Positions 1 through 10,300 of a DNA stretch of 64,000 nucleotides are shown one piece after another (positions within the stretch are counted from its first letter, which is position 1; each line of letters starts with the position of its first letter). The notes below the pieces were generated by a model. The model had not been told where the DNA came from. It worked only from the letters and a program-made list of their open reading frames with translations, and searched no databases. The stretch comes from Hyphomicrobiales bacterium. GTDB taxonomy: Bacteria > Pseudomonadota > Alphaproteobacteria > Rhizobiales > Rhizobiaceae. The stretch is taken from the NCBI GenBank assembly GCA_900471485.1, contig UCEU01000011.1, positions 186,001 to 250,000 on the forward strand. The letters run 5' to 3'. The position numbers and the translations under genes were made by a program.

Positions 1-233
1 GCCCGCGGCAGCGGGTAGCCGTTCGTAGCGGCGGTGCGATCGTCGATGGCGATGATGCTCACGACACGAGGCGGCCGGCGCGCGCCGATCAGCGTGCTCC
101 TGATATCGGTCAGCGACGCTTCCATCCTGTTGAGAAAGCCGGAATTGCCATCGACATGCACATAGCCGAGGAAGCCGCCCCACAGGGCGGCCAGAATGAG
201 CGCAATGGTGACCAGGAATTGCCGTGGCGTCAT
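1..233 (-). CDS. CHASE2-domain protein, N-terminal part (runs off window)
   Basis: Only the first 77 codons are present; the gene continues beyond the left edge. The start region has one hydrophobic segment (about residues 5-23), followed by a region typical of CHASE2 sensor domains: a Leu/Asp-rich stretch, then IIAIDDRTAA and PLPR, which resemble the conserved aIDd.S...pWPR strand of CHASE2. In alphaproteobacteria CHASE2 commonly precedes an adenylate/guanylate cyclase or histidine kinase domain, but the output domain lies outside the window. The ATG at 233 is 6 nt after the FecR stop codon, so the two are very likely co-transcribed. FecR plus CHASE2-cyclase pairs are a known arrangement. 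Confidence 0.7.
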   Translation of the reverse strand, partial: MTPRQFLVTIALILAALWGGFLGYVHVDGNSGFLNRMEASLTDIRSTLIGARRPPRVVSIIAIDDRTAATNGYPLPR

Positions 234-239
234 CGTCGC

Positions 240-773
240 CTACTGGCCGAGGCGGGCAAGGAGTGCGGCCGCGCGTGGTCGCGGCCAGCGCTTGACCGTC
301 AACGGCTCACTGCCGCGCGTCACATCCACGCCCTCGCCCACCGAAAGGACAACCGTTTGCCGTCCTGTTGGCCGCCCGACGGCGACGCGGCCACGCACGA
401 CGAAGACCGAGGTCGTCCCGTTCTTGACGTCGACGGCCCAGCGCGTGCCTCGCACCGCGGCGATCGCCTGCGGCGTCACCACCTGAAAACCGCCCGCCCG
501 CCTGCCGCTGTCGACATCGATCAGAACCGCCTTGTTCCTGAGCGACACAGCATCCGCGCGCCCATCGCCGTTGTTGTCCACGAGATTGAAACGCGCTCCG
601 CCCTCGGCGGTGACGGTCACCCCGTCGGCGCAGCGCATGATCTGCCGCGACGTGCCGCGCACACGCTCCATCGCGCATCCCGCCGATTGCGCCTGCGAGG
701 TGGTCGGGATCATCACGCATGTCGCGGTAATGATCGCGGAAAGCGCAAGAAGGCCGTTGCGGATCCTGAACAT
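240..773 (-). CDS. FecR-domain periplasmic protein
   Basis: A 177-residue protein with a clear N-terminal signal peptide (hydrophobic run about residues 7-22, ending near TTSQAQS). A FecR-type beta domain follows, with IAAVRGTRWAVDVKNG and VVRGRVAVGR as the recognisable strands. The region NNGDGRADA resembles a calcium-binding-like Asp loop. The frame stays open upstream to 965 but would then overlap the citrate synthase gene, so the ATG at 773 ahead of the signal peptide is preferred. The protein is probably exported and paired with the adjacent CHASE2 sensor. It lacks the neighbouring sigma factor and TonB receptor of classical FecR iron signalling, so an iron role is not implied. Confidence 0.75.
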   Translation of the reverse strand: MFRIRNGLLALSAIITATCVMIPTTSQAQSAGCAMERVRGTSRQIMRCADGVTVTAEGGARFNLVDNNGDGRADAVSLRNKAVLIDVDSGRRAGGFQVVTPQAIAAVRGTRWAVDVKNGTTSVFVVRGRVAVGRPTGRQTVVLSVGEGVDVTRGSEPLTVKRWPRPRAAALLARLGQ

Positions 774-877
774 ATCGATATCCCCCGTGCCGCGCGATGC
801 GGCGCGACCAACATACTCCGATTGCTGCCGCACGCCCGCAAAAACGTCAACGCCGAATTGCTGGATGCCTGCCCTGC

Positions 878-2017
878 TCACACATCGATCGCCGGACCGG
901 TGTAGCGCGCGCGGGGCCGGATCATCCGCCCCGTCAGAACCTGCTCCATGGCGTGTGCCAGCCATCCCACCGACCTGGAAAGCGCGAAGACGACCAGCGG
1001 CGATTCCGGTGGCAGTTCGAAGACCTCGGTCATCGCCACGAGCGCGAAATCGATGTTTGCAGCCTCACCCAGCAGTTCCTCGCCGGTTTCGGCCAACTGG
1101 CGGTAGAGTTGCGGCACCTCGAAGGCCGAGAGGATCGCTTTGGCCCTGACGTCCCCCTGCGGGTAGAGTTTATGCCCGAACGGTCGGACGACCCCGTCGC
1201 TTGCCAGCATCCCGCCGATCGCTTCCGCTGGCCCAACGGTGCGAGCGTGCTCGACAAGTCGTACAGCGCTTCGCCAGGCGCCGCCGTGTCGCGGGCCGGA
1301 TAGTGTCGACAAGCCCGAGAGCGTAGCTGCCGAAAGCGAAGCGCCGGACGATGCCGTCACCCGCGCCGCGAATGCGGAGACGTTCAGCTCATGCTCGGCC
1401 GCTAGCACCAGCGCGCGGCGCAACACGTCGGCGGCGTCCGGTCGCTGCCAGCCGAGCGCCAGGCGCTCATGGATCGGTCTTCCCTCGTGCGCTCCGGGCG
1501 CCAGGGCGGCGGCCACGGTTGCGAGGACATCGGCCGCCTCTGCCGCAAGCGCAGACGGCGAGCGCCCAAGTGCCGGGAGATCGACCGCTGCTCGGCCAGC
1601 CAGATGTATGAAAACGTCGGAGATACGCGAGGAGGTGCCGCCGACAGCGACACCGTCATGAACGACGACAGGGCCACTATCCCAAAGCAGCGCCGCCGTC
1701 TCCTCCAGCGTCGCATGCGCTGACCAACGTTCGGCGTCTTCCTGCCGATAGTACAGGCGCCCGTTCACGATCGTGGAGATCGTTGAAGGCAGCATCGGCT
1801 CGCCCCACTGGATCGCCTCCGCGGCAACCGTCTCCGCCTTGCGCCGTCCGGCATGCCGTTCGGCCAGCCGCGCCACGTCGTCGGAATGATAGAGGCTTCG
1901 CCGCGGATCGGCGGGATCCGGCTTGGCGCGGATCCGGCCGCGACTGACATTGGCATAAAGCGTCTGCGGCTTGGTGCCGAGTTGCGCCAGCGCCTGCTCG
2001 GTGGATAGCCAGGACAT
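878..2017 (-). CDS. Citrate synthase family protein with N-terminal helix-turn-helix
   Basis: A 379-residue citrate synthase-fold protein preceded by a MerR/excisionase-like helix-turn-helix (about residues 3-50, TEQALAQLGTKPQTLY then SLYHSDDVARL). The catalytic triad of the family is present: His244 in GPRHGG, His282 in PFGHKLYP and Asp323 in NIDF. The family normally condenses acetyl-CoA (or propionyl-CoA) with oxaloacetate. The ATG at 2017 was chosen over a GTG at 2023. It is divergent from a second citrate-synthase-like gene across an 84-bp gap holding a perfect 14-bp palindrome. The HTH fusion suggests it may bind DNA, possibly its own operator, which is an inference. Confidence 0.85.
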   Translation of the reverse strand: MSWLSTEQALAQLGTKPQTLYANVSRGRIRAKPDPADPRRSLYHSDDVARLAERHAGRRKAETVAAEAIQWGEPMLPSTISTIVNGRLYYRQEDAERWSAHATLEETAALLWDSGPVVVHDGVAVGGTSSRISDVFIHLAGRAAVDLPALGRSPSALAAEAADVLATVAAALAPGAHEGRPIHERLALGWQRPDAADVLRRALVLAAEHELNVSAFAARVTASSGASLSAATLSGLSTLSGPRHGGAWRSAVRLVEHARTVGPAEAIGGMLASDGVVRPFGHKLYPQGDVRAKAILSAFEVPQLYRQLAETGEELLGEAANIDFALVAMTEVFELPPESPLVVFALSRSVGWLAHAMEQVLTGRMIRPRARYTGPAIDV

Positions 2018-2047
2018 GATCACTCACATGTTGATCGATTGCATCAA

Positions 2048-2061
2048 GATTGACGTCAATC
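2048..2061. promoter_or_regulatory. Perfect 14-bp palindrome between divergent citrate synthase genes
   Basis: GATTGACGTCAATC reads identically on both strands and lies in the short gap between the two divergent citrate-synthase-family starts. Its position and symmetry are those of an operator for a dimeric HTH regulator. The only nearby HTH is the one fused to the leftward citrate synthase-like protein. Confidence 0.5.
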
Positions 2062-2101
2062 AATCTAGGTCTGATCCTCGGTCCGGTAAAGGAGAAACAT
2101 C

Positions 2102-3190
2102 ATGAAGAATGGACTGGAAGATGTCATCGCCGCCGAGACGCAGCTGTCGGACGTGGACGGCGCGGCAGGCCGGCTGATCATTCGCGGCGTATCGCTGGAT
2201 AACCTCGTCTACAACGGCACCTTTGAAAGCGTGGCGGCTTTGCTGCTTGACAGATTGGTGGAATGCCCGGTCGACCGCGATCAGTTGAAGACCTTGCTCG
2301 GTGCCGCGCGAAAAGATCTCTTCGCCTATGTCGCAAACGTCGATCCCGCAATCATCGCACTTCCGCCGGTGGATGCATTGCGCGCCATGATCGCGCAGTT
2401 GCCCGACGGCGAAGATTTCGACGCTGCATTGCGCCTGATGGCTGCAACTGCCGTTTTCCTGCCGGCGATCCTCAGGCTCCAGGCAAACAAGATCCCCGTA
2501 GCGCCTGATGAGACTCTCTCGCAGTCCGCCGATATTTTGCGCATGCATAGTGACCGGATGCCGAGCCCGGATCAAGTCGCGGCGCTCGATGCCTATCTCG
2601 TCACCATCTCCGACCACGGTCTCAATGCCTCGACCTTCGCCTCGCGCGTGATCGCCTCGACACGCGCCGGCCTGACGTCTTCGGTCGTGGCTGCCATCAG
2701 CGCCTTGAAAGGTCCTCTGCACGGCGGTGCGCCCGGCCCTGTCCTCGATATGTTCGATGCGATCGGCAGCGCGGAGAATGCCGAGAGGTGGATCATCAAT
2801 GCGCTCGACGGCGGTGAGCGCCTTATGGGTTTTGGTCATAGGGTATATCGGGTCCGTGACCCCCGCGCCGACGCGTTGAAGCAGGCATTGAGGCGCCTCA
2901 CCGCCTCCGGCGAGGTCGATCGCCATCGCATCGATCTTGCCGAAGCCATCGAAGGCGCCGCTCTGGCAATCCTGAAACAGCGCAAACCGCACCGGCCGCT
3001 CGACGTCAATGTCGAATTCTACACGGCATTGCTTCTCGATGCGCTCGGCTTCCCCCGCGAGGCATTCACCGGCGTCTTTGCCATCGGTCGTACGGTGGGT
3101 TGGATCGCCCATGCGCGCGAGCAGGCTCTGAACGGCCGTTTGATCCGCCCACGCTCGGTCTACATTGGTCCACTGCCGCAAGCGGCTTGA
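2102..3190 (+). CDS. Citrate synthase / methylcitrate synthase family protein
   Basis: A 362-residue single-domain member of the citrate synthase family, with a strong Shine-Dalgarno sequence (AAAGGAG) before the ATG. Substrate-binding and catalytic motifs are seen as His207 in GPLHGGA and His246 in GFGHRVYR. At the third catalytic position, normally Asp in NVDFYS, the sequence reads NVEFYT, so Glu305 replaces Asp. The C-terminal RPRSVYIGP is the usual CoA/citrate end motif. It is divergently transcribed from the HTH-bearing paralogue and shares its control region. Whether it makes citrate, methylcitrate or another acyl-citrate cannot be told from sequence, and neither of the pair looks like the housekeeping gltA (about 430 aa). 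Confidence 0.85.
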   Translation: MKNGLEDVIAAETQLSDVDGAAGRLIIRGVSLDNLVYNGTFESVAALLLDRLVECPVDRDQLKTLLGAARKDLFAYVANVDPAIIALPPVDALRAMIAQLPDGEDFDAALRLMAATAVFLPAILRLQANKIPVAPDETLSQSADILRMHSDRMPSPDQVAALDAYLVTISDHGLNASTFASRVIASTRAGLTSSVVAAISALKGPLHGGAPGPVLDMFDAIGSAENAERWIINALDGGERLMGFGHRVYRVRDPRADALKQALRRLTASGEVDRHRIDLAEAIEGAALAILKQRKPHRPLDVNVEFYTALLLDALGFPREAFTGVFAIGRTVGWIAHAREQALNGRLIRPRSVYIGPLPQAA

Positions 3191-3217
3191 TGGCGAGCTG
3201 ACCCGCGATCATATCCG

Positions 3218-3242
3218 CCGGCTGCCCGCAAGGTGCAGCCGG
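3218..3242 (+). terminator. Possible terminator after citrate synthase gene
   Basis: An 8-bp stem (CCGGCTGC / GCAGCCGG) with a 9-nt loop lies 28 nt after the stop codon. It is followed only by TCTCTACT, so termination would be weak or Rho-assisted. Confidence 0.35.
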
Positions 3243-3366
3243 TCTCTACTCAGGGGCGTATAACTGAAAAAATACAACACTAATAAACATTTAGCGAATA
3301 TTTAAGCAAGATTCGCGATTGTCTCGGCCATTCGTTTTCACCGAAGAATAGTTGTCGAGGTTTTCA

Positions 3367-5067
3367 ATGGTTGGAATTCTTTCAGGCATGGGTTCATCCA
3401 GCGCCGTGCTGGATGCACTCAACAAATCGCAGGCCATCATCGAGTTCGACCTCACCGGAAAAATTCTGACCGCCAACGAGAATTTCTGCAAAGCGGTCGG
3501 CTACGAACTGCGCGAAATCGTCGGGCAGCATCACCGGATGTTCGTCGAGCCCGCCGAGGCAAACTCCAAGGACTATGCCGATTTCTGGAAGCGTCTCGGC
3601 GAGGGACAATACGATCAGCGTCAGTACAAGCGCATCGCCAAGGGCGGCCGCGAGATCTGGATCGAAGCGACGTACAACCCGATCTTCCGCGGCAGTAAGC
3701 CGTTCAAGGTTATGAAGTTCGCGACCGACATTACCGCTGCGAAGAAGCAGGCGGCAGAAGACAAGGGCAAGCTAGAGGCGCTGTCGCGCGCTCAGGCGGT
3801 GATCGAGTTCACCCCGGACGGCCATATCATTACGGCCAACGAGAACTTCCTGGCTGCCCTCGGCTATTCACTGAACGAGATCGCCGGCAAGCATCATTCG
3901 ATGTTCTGCGAGGGCGATTATAGCCGGACGCCCGCTTACAAGGCGTTCTGGGCCGACCTTGCGGCCGGTAAATTCGCAGCCGACCAATTCAAGCGGATCG
4001 CCAAGGGCGGCCGCGAAATCTATATCCAGGCGTCATACAATCCGATCCTCGACGACTCCGGCCGCGTCTTCAAGGTGGTGAAGTTCGCCACCGACGTCAC
4101 CGAGCGCATGAAGGTCGTCAACGATCTCGGAGCCGGCCTCGCCCGCCTGTCGGAGTGCAATATCCGCCAGACGATCGACGAGCCATTCGTGGGCGAGTTC
4201 GAGACGCTGCGACGCGACTTCAATACCTCGATCGGCGCTTTCCAGGCGACGCTCGTCAAGGTCTTGCAGCAGACCAACGCGCTGAACGGCAACAGCCAGG
4301 AAATGCGCCAGGCTGCGGAACAACTCTCCGAGCGCACCAAGGAACAGGCGGTCTCGCTCGAAGAGACCTCGGCCGCGCTGGAACTGGTGACGGCGACGGT
4401 CAAATCCTCGACCGAGAATACACAGGAGACCCGCAAGCTCGTGCAGAACGCACGCGCGTCCGCCTCCTCCTCCGCATCGGTGGTGCGAGAGACCATCACC
4501 GCCATGCAGCGGATCGCTTCGGCGTCCAGGGAGATCGGCCAGATCATCGGCGTCATCGACGAGATCGCCTTCCAGACTAATCTCCTGGCGCTCAATGCCG
4601 GCGTGGAAGCTGCCCGCGCGGGTGAGGCAGGCAAAGGCTTTGCCGTCGTCGCCCAGGAGGTTCGCGAACTGGCGCAGCGTTCCGCCAAGGCTGCCAAGGA
4701 AATCAAGGGTCTGATCGACAACTCCGGCAAGGAAGTGAATGAAGGTGTCCGCCTGGTGGATGCCACCGGCTCGGCACTGAACGAGATCGAGACATATGTC
4801 GAATCGATCGACACGAACATGACCGCGCTCGCGACCGCCGCGGCCGAACAGTCGACCGGCCTTTCGGAAATCAACAACGCCGTCTCGCAGATCGACCGGA
4901 TGACCCAGCAGAACGCCGGCATGGTGGAGCGCACCACGGGTATCAGCTCGGAACTCGCGGCGGGCGCCGCCCTGCTTGCCGAACTGGTCAACCATTTCAA
5001 GCTCAACCGGCGCGGCATGATTCGCGATCAGGCCGACACGCCGTCTCGGCCCCAGCGGGCTGCCTGA
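3367..5067 (+). CDS. Soluble PAS-PAS methyl-accepting chemotaxis protein
   Basis: A 566-residue chemoreceptor without a transmembrane segment. Two PAS domains in tandem (about residues 10-115 and 130-240) share the repeated motif [14 protein letters not shown] and end in KFATDIT/KFATDVT, as in Aer-like and bacteriophytochrome PAS/PAC units. A HAMP-like linker precedes a long coiled-coil signalling domain with the hairpin tip [16 protein letters not shown], which contacts CheW and CheA. Gln/Glu-rich methylation-like helices flank the tip. The ATG at 3367 is favoured over an upstream in-frame TTG at 3352 because it follows a GAGG sequence and starts the conserved region. It probably senses an intracellular redox or energy cue. 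No che genes are nearby. Confidence 0.9.
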   Translation: MVGILSGMGSSSAVLDALNKSQAIIEFDLTGKILTANENFCKAVGYELREIVGQHHRMFVEPAEANSKDYADFWKRLGEGQYDQRQYKRIAKGGREIWIEATYNPIFRGSKPFKVMKFATDITAAKKQAAEDKGKLEALSRAQAVIEFTPDGHIITANENFLAALGYSLNEIAGKHHSMFCEGDYSRTPAYKAFWADLAAGKFAADQFKRIAKGGREIYIQASYNPILDDSGRVFKVVKFATDVTERMKVVNDLGAGLARLSECNIRQTIDEPFVGEFETLRRDFNTSIGAFQATLVKVLQQTNALNGNSQEMRQAAEQLSERTKEQAVSLEETSAALELVTATVKSSTENTQETRKLVQNARASASSSASVVRETITAMQRIASASREIGQIIGVIDEIAFQTNLLALNAGVEAARAGEAGKGFAVVAQEVRELAQRSAKAAKEIKGLIDNSGKEVNEGVRLVDATGSALNEIETYVESIDTNMTALATAAAEQSTGLSEINNAVSQIDRMTQQNAGMVERTTGISSELAAGAALLAELVNHFKLNRRGMIRDQADTPSRPQRAA

Positions 5068-5096
5068 GGCGGATCGCCTCAACCGGTGAATGAGGG

Positions 5097-5129
5097 AGCC
5101 GCCGCATCGTTGAATGTCGGCGGCTTTTT
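5097..5129 (+). terminator. Intrinsic terminator of chemoreceptor gene
   Basis: A stem AGCCGCCG / CGGCGGCT with a 13-nt loop is followed directly by a short T run on the + strand. It lies 30 nt after the chemoreceptor stop and before the convergent MazF-type gene. Confidence 0.75.
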
Positions 5130-5157
5130 GCGCTGCGAACTTGATCGATCGGGCCGC

Positions 5158-5481
5158 TCAGGCAAATCCCAGGAAAAGCGCGAGAAGACTGCTGATCGAC
5201 AGCATCGCTTCGTCGTCAAGCTTGCCAAACGCTTGGCCGACCTTTTGACGCCGAACGGTCATCGTCTTGTCGATCATCACCTGCGATACTTTCCTCAATC
5301 CGTTCTCAGCGGTCGGGGCGATTGTTACGCGGACAAGCGGTGCGTCGATCAATGTGGCGGAGAGAAGCAAAACAGTGACGTTGAACGTGAGATTGAAGTC
5401 ATCGGCTTGAACGATGAGCGCGGGACGAGGTTTTCCAAAGTCCCCTTGCATCGAAACGGTGACAAGATCACCACGCCTCAT
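5158..5481 (-). CDS. MazF/PemK-family toxin
   Basis: A 107-residue protein with the hallmarks of the MazF/PemK/Kid ribonuclease fold. The N-terminus MRRGDLVTV is followed by GKPRPALIVQAD, the usual GDFGKPRPALVVQ signature, and later VSQVMIDKTMTVRR resembles the family strand that carries the catalytic Arg/Thr region. MazF proteins cut mRNA at short motifs and are neutralised by a cognate antitoxin. The toxin start overlaps the antitoxin stop by 4 nt (ATGA), as expected for a translationally coupled pair. The pair is wedged between the chemoreceptor terminator and the end of pyrG, which suggests horizontal insertion into otherwise conserved backbone. Confidence 0.85.
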   Translation of the reverse strand: MRRGDLVTVSMQGDFGKPRPALIVQADDFNLTFNVTVLLLSATLIDAPLVRVTIAPTAENGLRKVSQVMIDKTMTVRRQKVGQAFGKLDDEAMLSISSLLALFLGFA

Positions 5482-5684
5482 TCTTCGTCATCGATGTCGG
5501 CAAGTGCCTCGTCCATGAAGGAGCCGAGATCGGTATCGGCTTCGTCGGCTTGTGCAATCAGGAGCGATTGGCGGCGGCATTCCGCGGCAAATCCGGGCTG
5601 ACGCGTATCAGGAACCCAAATCCGTACGGGACGCATCCCGGCGGCCTTGAGCGCTTCCTGTCTCTTGCGCGCTGCAGACGTCAT
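5478..5684 (-). CDS. MazE-family antitoxin
   Basis: A 68-residue protein preceding and overlapping the MazF-type toxin gene by 4 nt. The sequence GMRPVRIWVPDTRQPGF is characteristic of a group of short MazE-like antitoxins common in proteobacteria. The C-terminal half is acidic (DEADTDLGSF...DIDDEE), as expected for the intrinsically disordered toxin-wrapping tail. A strong ribosome binding site AAGGAGG lies 7 nt before the ATG. Upstream, TTGAC at 5703-5707 and GTCAA at 5732-5736 form an inverted repeat around the likely promoter, a possible site for autorepression by the TA complex (inference). Confidence 0.85.
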   Translation of the reverse strand: MTSAARKRQEALKAAGMRPVRIWVPDTRQPGFAAECRRQSLLIAQADEADTDLGSFMDEALADIDDEE

Positions 5685-5748
5685 CGTCGCCTCCTTCTGT
5701 CTTTGACAAAATGGAAGCGACGATGAAATTCGTCAAGCCTGGGTTCGA

Positions 5749-7447
<1,699 letters not shown>

Positions 7448-7506
7448 CTAATTTTCACAGCATTCTCTCAGGCATCGTCGATGCGCGCGCTGTGACAAGG
7501 AATCTG

Positions 7507-7542
7507 AACAAAAGAAAACCGGCAGACCCTGGGGCCTGCCGG
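7507..7542 (-). terminator. Intrinsic terminator after secG
   Basis: On the minus strand CCGGCAG and CTGCCGG arms (7519-7525 and 7536-7542) enclose a GC-rich loop and are followed by TTTTCTTTTG. It is placed 20 nt downstream of the secG stop and separates secG from pyrG. Confidence 0.75.
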
Positions 7543-7561
7543 CGGTTATGTTTTCGGCCTC

Positions 7562-8092
7562 TTACTGCCCGCTGGGGACAGTGGCCGGAGCCGGAGCGGC
7601 AGGCGTCGTCGCCTGCGGAGCTGCCGGAGCAGTTTCAGTCGTCGGTGCCGGTGCTGCCGGGGCTGCGGGAGCCGTGGCGGCAGGCGCGCTTGCGGCAGGA
7701 GCAGCCGGCGCGGTTGCGGCAGGCGCTTCGCCGCCGGTCGGTACGCCGTTGCCAGCGGGCGCCGCAGGTGCTGCCGGAGCAGCCGCGCCGTTCTGGCCGC
7801 CAAGCGAATCGAGAATGCCGTTGCCCTGCCCGCTCGTTGCCGGAATGCGGTTCAGGATATCCGTCGGACGGCTCTCGTAGCGGTTCAGGATGCCGAGGCC
7901 GAGCGAGGTGATGAAGAACAGCGCCGCCAGGATGGCGGTGGTGCGCGTCAGCGCATTGGCCGTGCCGCGTGCGGACATGAAGCCCGAACCGCCGCCGATG
8001 CCGAGACCGCCGCCTTCCGAGCGCTGGATGAGCACGACGCCGACAAGCGCCAGCACGATCATGAGATGAATGACAATCAATACGGTCTGCAT
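7562..8092 (-). CDS. secG: Preprotein translocase subunit SecG
   Basis: A 176-residue inner-membrane subunit of the SecYEG channel that assists SecA-driven export. The N-terminal half has two membrane helices (about residues 2-22 and 52-72) around the conserved loop QRSEGGGLGIGGGSGFMS. The remaining 80-odd residues are a low-complexity Ala/Pro/Thr tail, much longer than in E. coli SecG (about 110 aa total) but usual in rhizobia. The ATG at 8092 begins the first helix. The gene lies 107 nt downstream of tpiA, an arrangement common in this group. Confidence 0.93.
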   Translation of the reverse strand: MQTVLIVIHLMIVLALVGVVLIQRSEGGGLGIGGGSGFMSARGTANALTRTTAILAALFFITSLGLGILNRYESRPTDILNRIPATSGQGNGILDSLGGQNGAAAPAAPAAPAGNGVPTGGEAPAATAPAAPAASAPAATAPAAPAAPAPTTETAPAAPQATTPAAPAPATVPSGQ

Positions 8093-8199
8093 GGGTCCAG
8101 TCCTGCCCACGCGACGCGGGCATCAAAGTAAAATTCTGGCGCTCTTTACATGAGGTGATCAGCTATTCCAAGCCCTTCGGCCCGGAATATACACGCATC

Positions 8200-8970
8200 T
8201 CAAGCAAGCAGCGCTTCGTATGCGCCGTAGATGGCGAGGAAATCGCTGGCTTTCAAGCTTGCGCCGCCGATCAGCGCGCCGTCGACATTGGCGACGCCCA
8301 TCAGCTCCCTGGCGTTGCTGGGCTTGACCGAGCCGCCATAGAGGATGCGGAACTTGCGACCGTTCTCGCCGAAGCGGGCAACGAGCTCGGAGCGCATGAA
8401 GGCATGCGCCTTCTCCACGTCCTCGACGGTCGGCGTGACACCGGTGCCGATTGCCCAGACGGGTTCGTAGGCGATGACGGCGTTCTCGGGCGTCGCGCTC
8501 TCCGGAACGGAAGCGGACAGCTGGCGCTTGATGATGTCGAGTGCCTGGCCGGCCTTGCGCTCGTTGGCGGTCTCGCCGATGCAGATGATCGCGGTGAGAT
8601 CGGCTGCCGAGGCCGCTTCCGCCTTGGCGCGTACCAGGTGGTCGGTTTCGGCGTGGTCGGTGCGGCGCTCCGAATGGCCGACGATGACATAGGTGCCGAA
8701 GCAATCGGCGATCATCTCTGCGGAAATATCGCCCGTATGGGCGCCCGACGGGTTCTGGTGGCAATCCTGGGCGCCGATCGCAAGCGGGCTGTCGGTGCAA
8801 AGCGCGGTGGCGACGTAAAGCAGTGTCGCGGGCGGGCAGATCAGTGCCTCGACCTTCGAGGAAAGCGGGCCTTCGACACCTGCGGCAATGGCCTTGATCT
8901 GATCAAGAGAGGCGCGAGTGCCGTTCATTTTCCAGTTTCCCGCCACCAGCGGGCGCACGTCAGGGGTCAT
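8200..8970 (-). CDS. tpiA: Triosephosphate isomerase
   Basis: A 256-residue TIM barrel interconverting dihydroxyacetone phosphate and glyceraldehyde 3-phosphate. Active-site residues are all visible: Lys in AGNWKMNG, His in VGHSERR, Glu in [10 protein letters not shown], and the phosphate-binding ILYGGSVKP and GALIGGASL. The ATG at 8970 begins [16 protein letters not shown], the normal family start; an extended frame to 9024 lacks similarity. It is transcribed leftward with secG. Confidence 0.97.
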   Translation of the reverse strand: MTPDVRPLVAGNWKMNGTRASLDQIKAIAAGVEGPLSSKVEALICPPATLLYVATALCTDSPLAIGAQDCHQNPSGAHTGDISAEMIADCFGTYVIVGHSERRTDHAETDHLVRAKAEAASAADLTAIICIGETANERKAGQALDIIKRQLSASVPESATPENAVIAYEPVWAIGTGVTPTVEDVEKAHAFMRSELVARFGENGRKFRILYGGSVKPSNARELMGVANVDGALIGGASLKASDFLAIYGAYEALLA

Positions 8971-9039
8971 GCCAGCTATCCCATTTTTTCCATATCCTGC
9001 GGCCATAGCAAAAGCCCGGCGCAATGAAAAGGTTGTGGA

Positions 9040-9053
9040 CCCTTACGTAAGGG
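9040..9053. promoter_or_regulatory. Perfect 14-bp palindrome upstream of tpiA
   Basis: CCCTTACGTAAGGG is exactly self-complementary and lies 70 nt upstream of the tpiA start. It is a plausible operator, but no cognate regulator can be assigned. Confidence 0.35.
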
Positions 9054-9146
9054 AGATAAGGCCGATTTAGAGCGCAAATGCTTAAAATTTGTTGGCAGCG
9101 CTGCCTAAACTCTGACGCTCAGGGCGACCGGCTTCGCAGTGAAGAC

Positions 9147-9175
9147 ACGCATGGGTTTTATGCGTTTTTTCTTTT
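9147..9175 (+). terminator. Orphan + strand intrinsic terminator (candidate sRNA end)
   Basis: ACGCAT / ATGCGT arms with a 7-nt loop are followed by TTTTTTCTTTT on the + strand. Both flanking genes (tpiA and the hydrolase) run on the minus strand, so no coding gene uses it. A short + strand transcript starting somewhere in 9050-9100 would fit. That stretch also has the self-complementary GGCAGCGCTGCC. No promoter was firmly identified. Confidence 0.4.
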
Positions 9176-9202
9176 GAATGCCGGACCTTGAAGCCGATGT
9201 CG

Positions 9203-10093
9203 TCAGCCGGCGAAAATCCAGTTCATGGTCTGCCGCCAATCGATCATGCGGATCGGCGTTCCGTGGTTGCCGGTCTGGTAGAGCGTGAAATGGGTGGGAT
9301 AGCCTGCCTTGTGCAGCTTTTCGTAGAGCGCCTGCTGGTCGGCGGCGGCATAGACCGGGTCGCGGCTGCCATGCGCGAACCACAGCGGCAGCTTCGCCTT
9401 GTAGTATGGGCTCTTGACGAAATCGGGATCGGTCACGCCGCTGGTGACGATCATTCCCTTCAAGCGCTTCACGCTGTCGGGATCGCGGGTCACGCCCCAG
9501 CACACCTGGCTGCCCATGGAGGCGCAGGCGAGGATCACGGGCTTGCCGCCGGACTGTTCGCTCGAATAGCGGATGAGACCGGCAATTGCCGCGACGCCGT
9601 CGCTGTCGAATGTCTTGACCGTCGGTGAGTAGTAGACGCCGCCATTTCCGGCAGTGAGGTTCTTCAGGCGGTTGAAGTTGCCGCCGAACGTATAGTCGTT
9701 GGCGCCGAGCCGGCGGTCGCCGTTCCGCCCGTGGATGAAGATGACGGTGAATGCCGCCCCAGTGGATCGTCCCACCCTGGTGACATCGAGCCGGCGGCCG
9801 TCGAGCGACAGCGTTTCGTCCGTCTGGTTCTTCTTCACGCCCAGCGAAACATATTTCTGCTGCGCCCGCTTTTCCGGGATCTGGTCGCGGCCGTTGATGT
9901 CGCGCATCTCGTCATAGTCGATGATTTCGAAGTCGCCGCCATCGCCGCTCTGCAGCACTTTTTGTGTGGAAAACAGCTCGTCCTTGTAGGGCGGGAGAAC
10001 GTCGGCCGCCCTGCCCTCGGCGGCGCCGAGTAGCAAAAAGGCCGCAATTGCGGTGATAATCGTGCAATGACTTGTGGACATTCGCATGCGCAT
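9203..10093 (-). CDS. Exported alpha/beta-hydrolase family protein
   Basis: A 296-residue protein with an N-terminal signal peptide (TIITAIAAFLLLGAAEGRAAD) and an alpha/beta-hydrolase core. Elements seen are the oxyanion region FIHGRNGDRR, a nucleophile elbow LACASMGSQVC (Ser in a C-A-S-M-G variant of GxSxG), an acid in HGSRDPVY and a final His in TGNHGTP. The substrate is unknown. The ATG at 10093 is preceded by AGGGA. The open frame continues upstream to 10984 only because it runs opposite parE, so the longer version is rejected. It is divergent from parE. Confidence 0.75.
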   Translation of the reverse strand: MRMRMSTSHCTIITAIAAFLLLGAAEGRAADVLPPYKDELFSTQKVLQSGDGGDFEIIDYDEMRDINGRDQIPEKRAQQKYVSLGVKKNQTDETLSLDGRRLDVTRVGRSTGAAFTVIFIHGRNGDRRLGANDYTFGGNFNRLKNLTAGNGGVYYSPTVKTFDSDGVAAIAGLIRYSSEQSGGKPVILACASMGSQVCWGVTRDPDSVKRLKGMIVTSGVTDPDFVKSPYYKAKLPLWFAHGSRDPVYAAADQQALYEKLHKAGYPTHFTLYQTGNHGTPIRMIDWRQTMNWIFAG

Positions 10094-10300
10094 GGTTCCC
10101 TGAGCCTCTTGGCCGCTTGCCATTCCTCGCCCGTCAACGCAAACCATTTCCTGAGAAAGTCCGCCGGACAGGGCGGCGTCGCGTAACGAGGCGCTTTCTG
10201 GCAGAATCTGCCTGATTCGCAAACGTGACATCAAATGCGGTGATTTTGGGTCATGCCCCATGAGGGCGACCCGCGACAAGATGAAGATCTGAACGGCTCC

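Noticed and set aside
9040..9053. Palindrome upstream of tpiA as a second LiuR-type site
   Set aside because: It shares only the core TTACGTAA with the MerR operator; another copy of that 8-mer occurs inside the histidine kinase coding region (about 53474), so the core alone is not informative.
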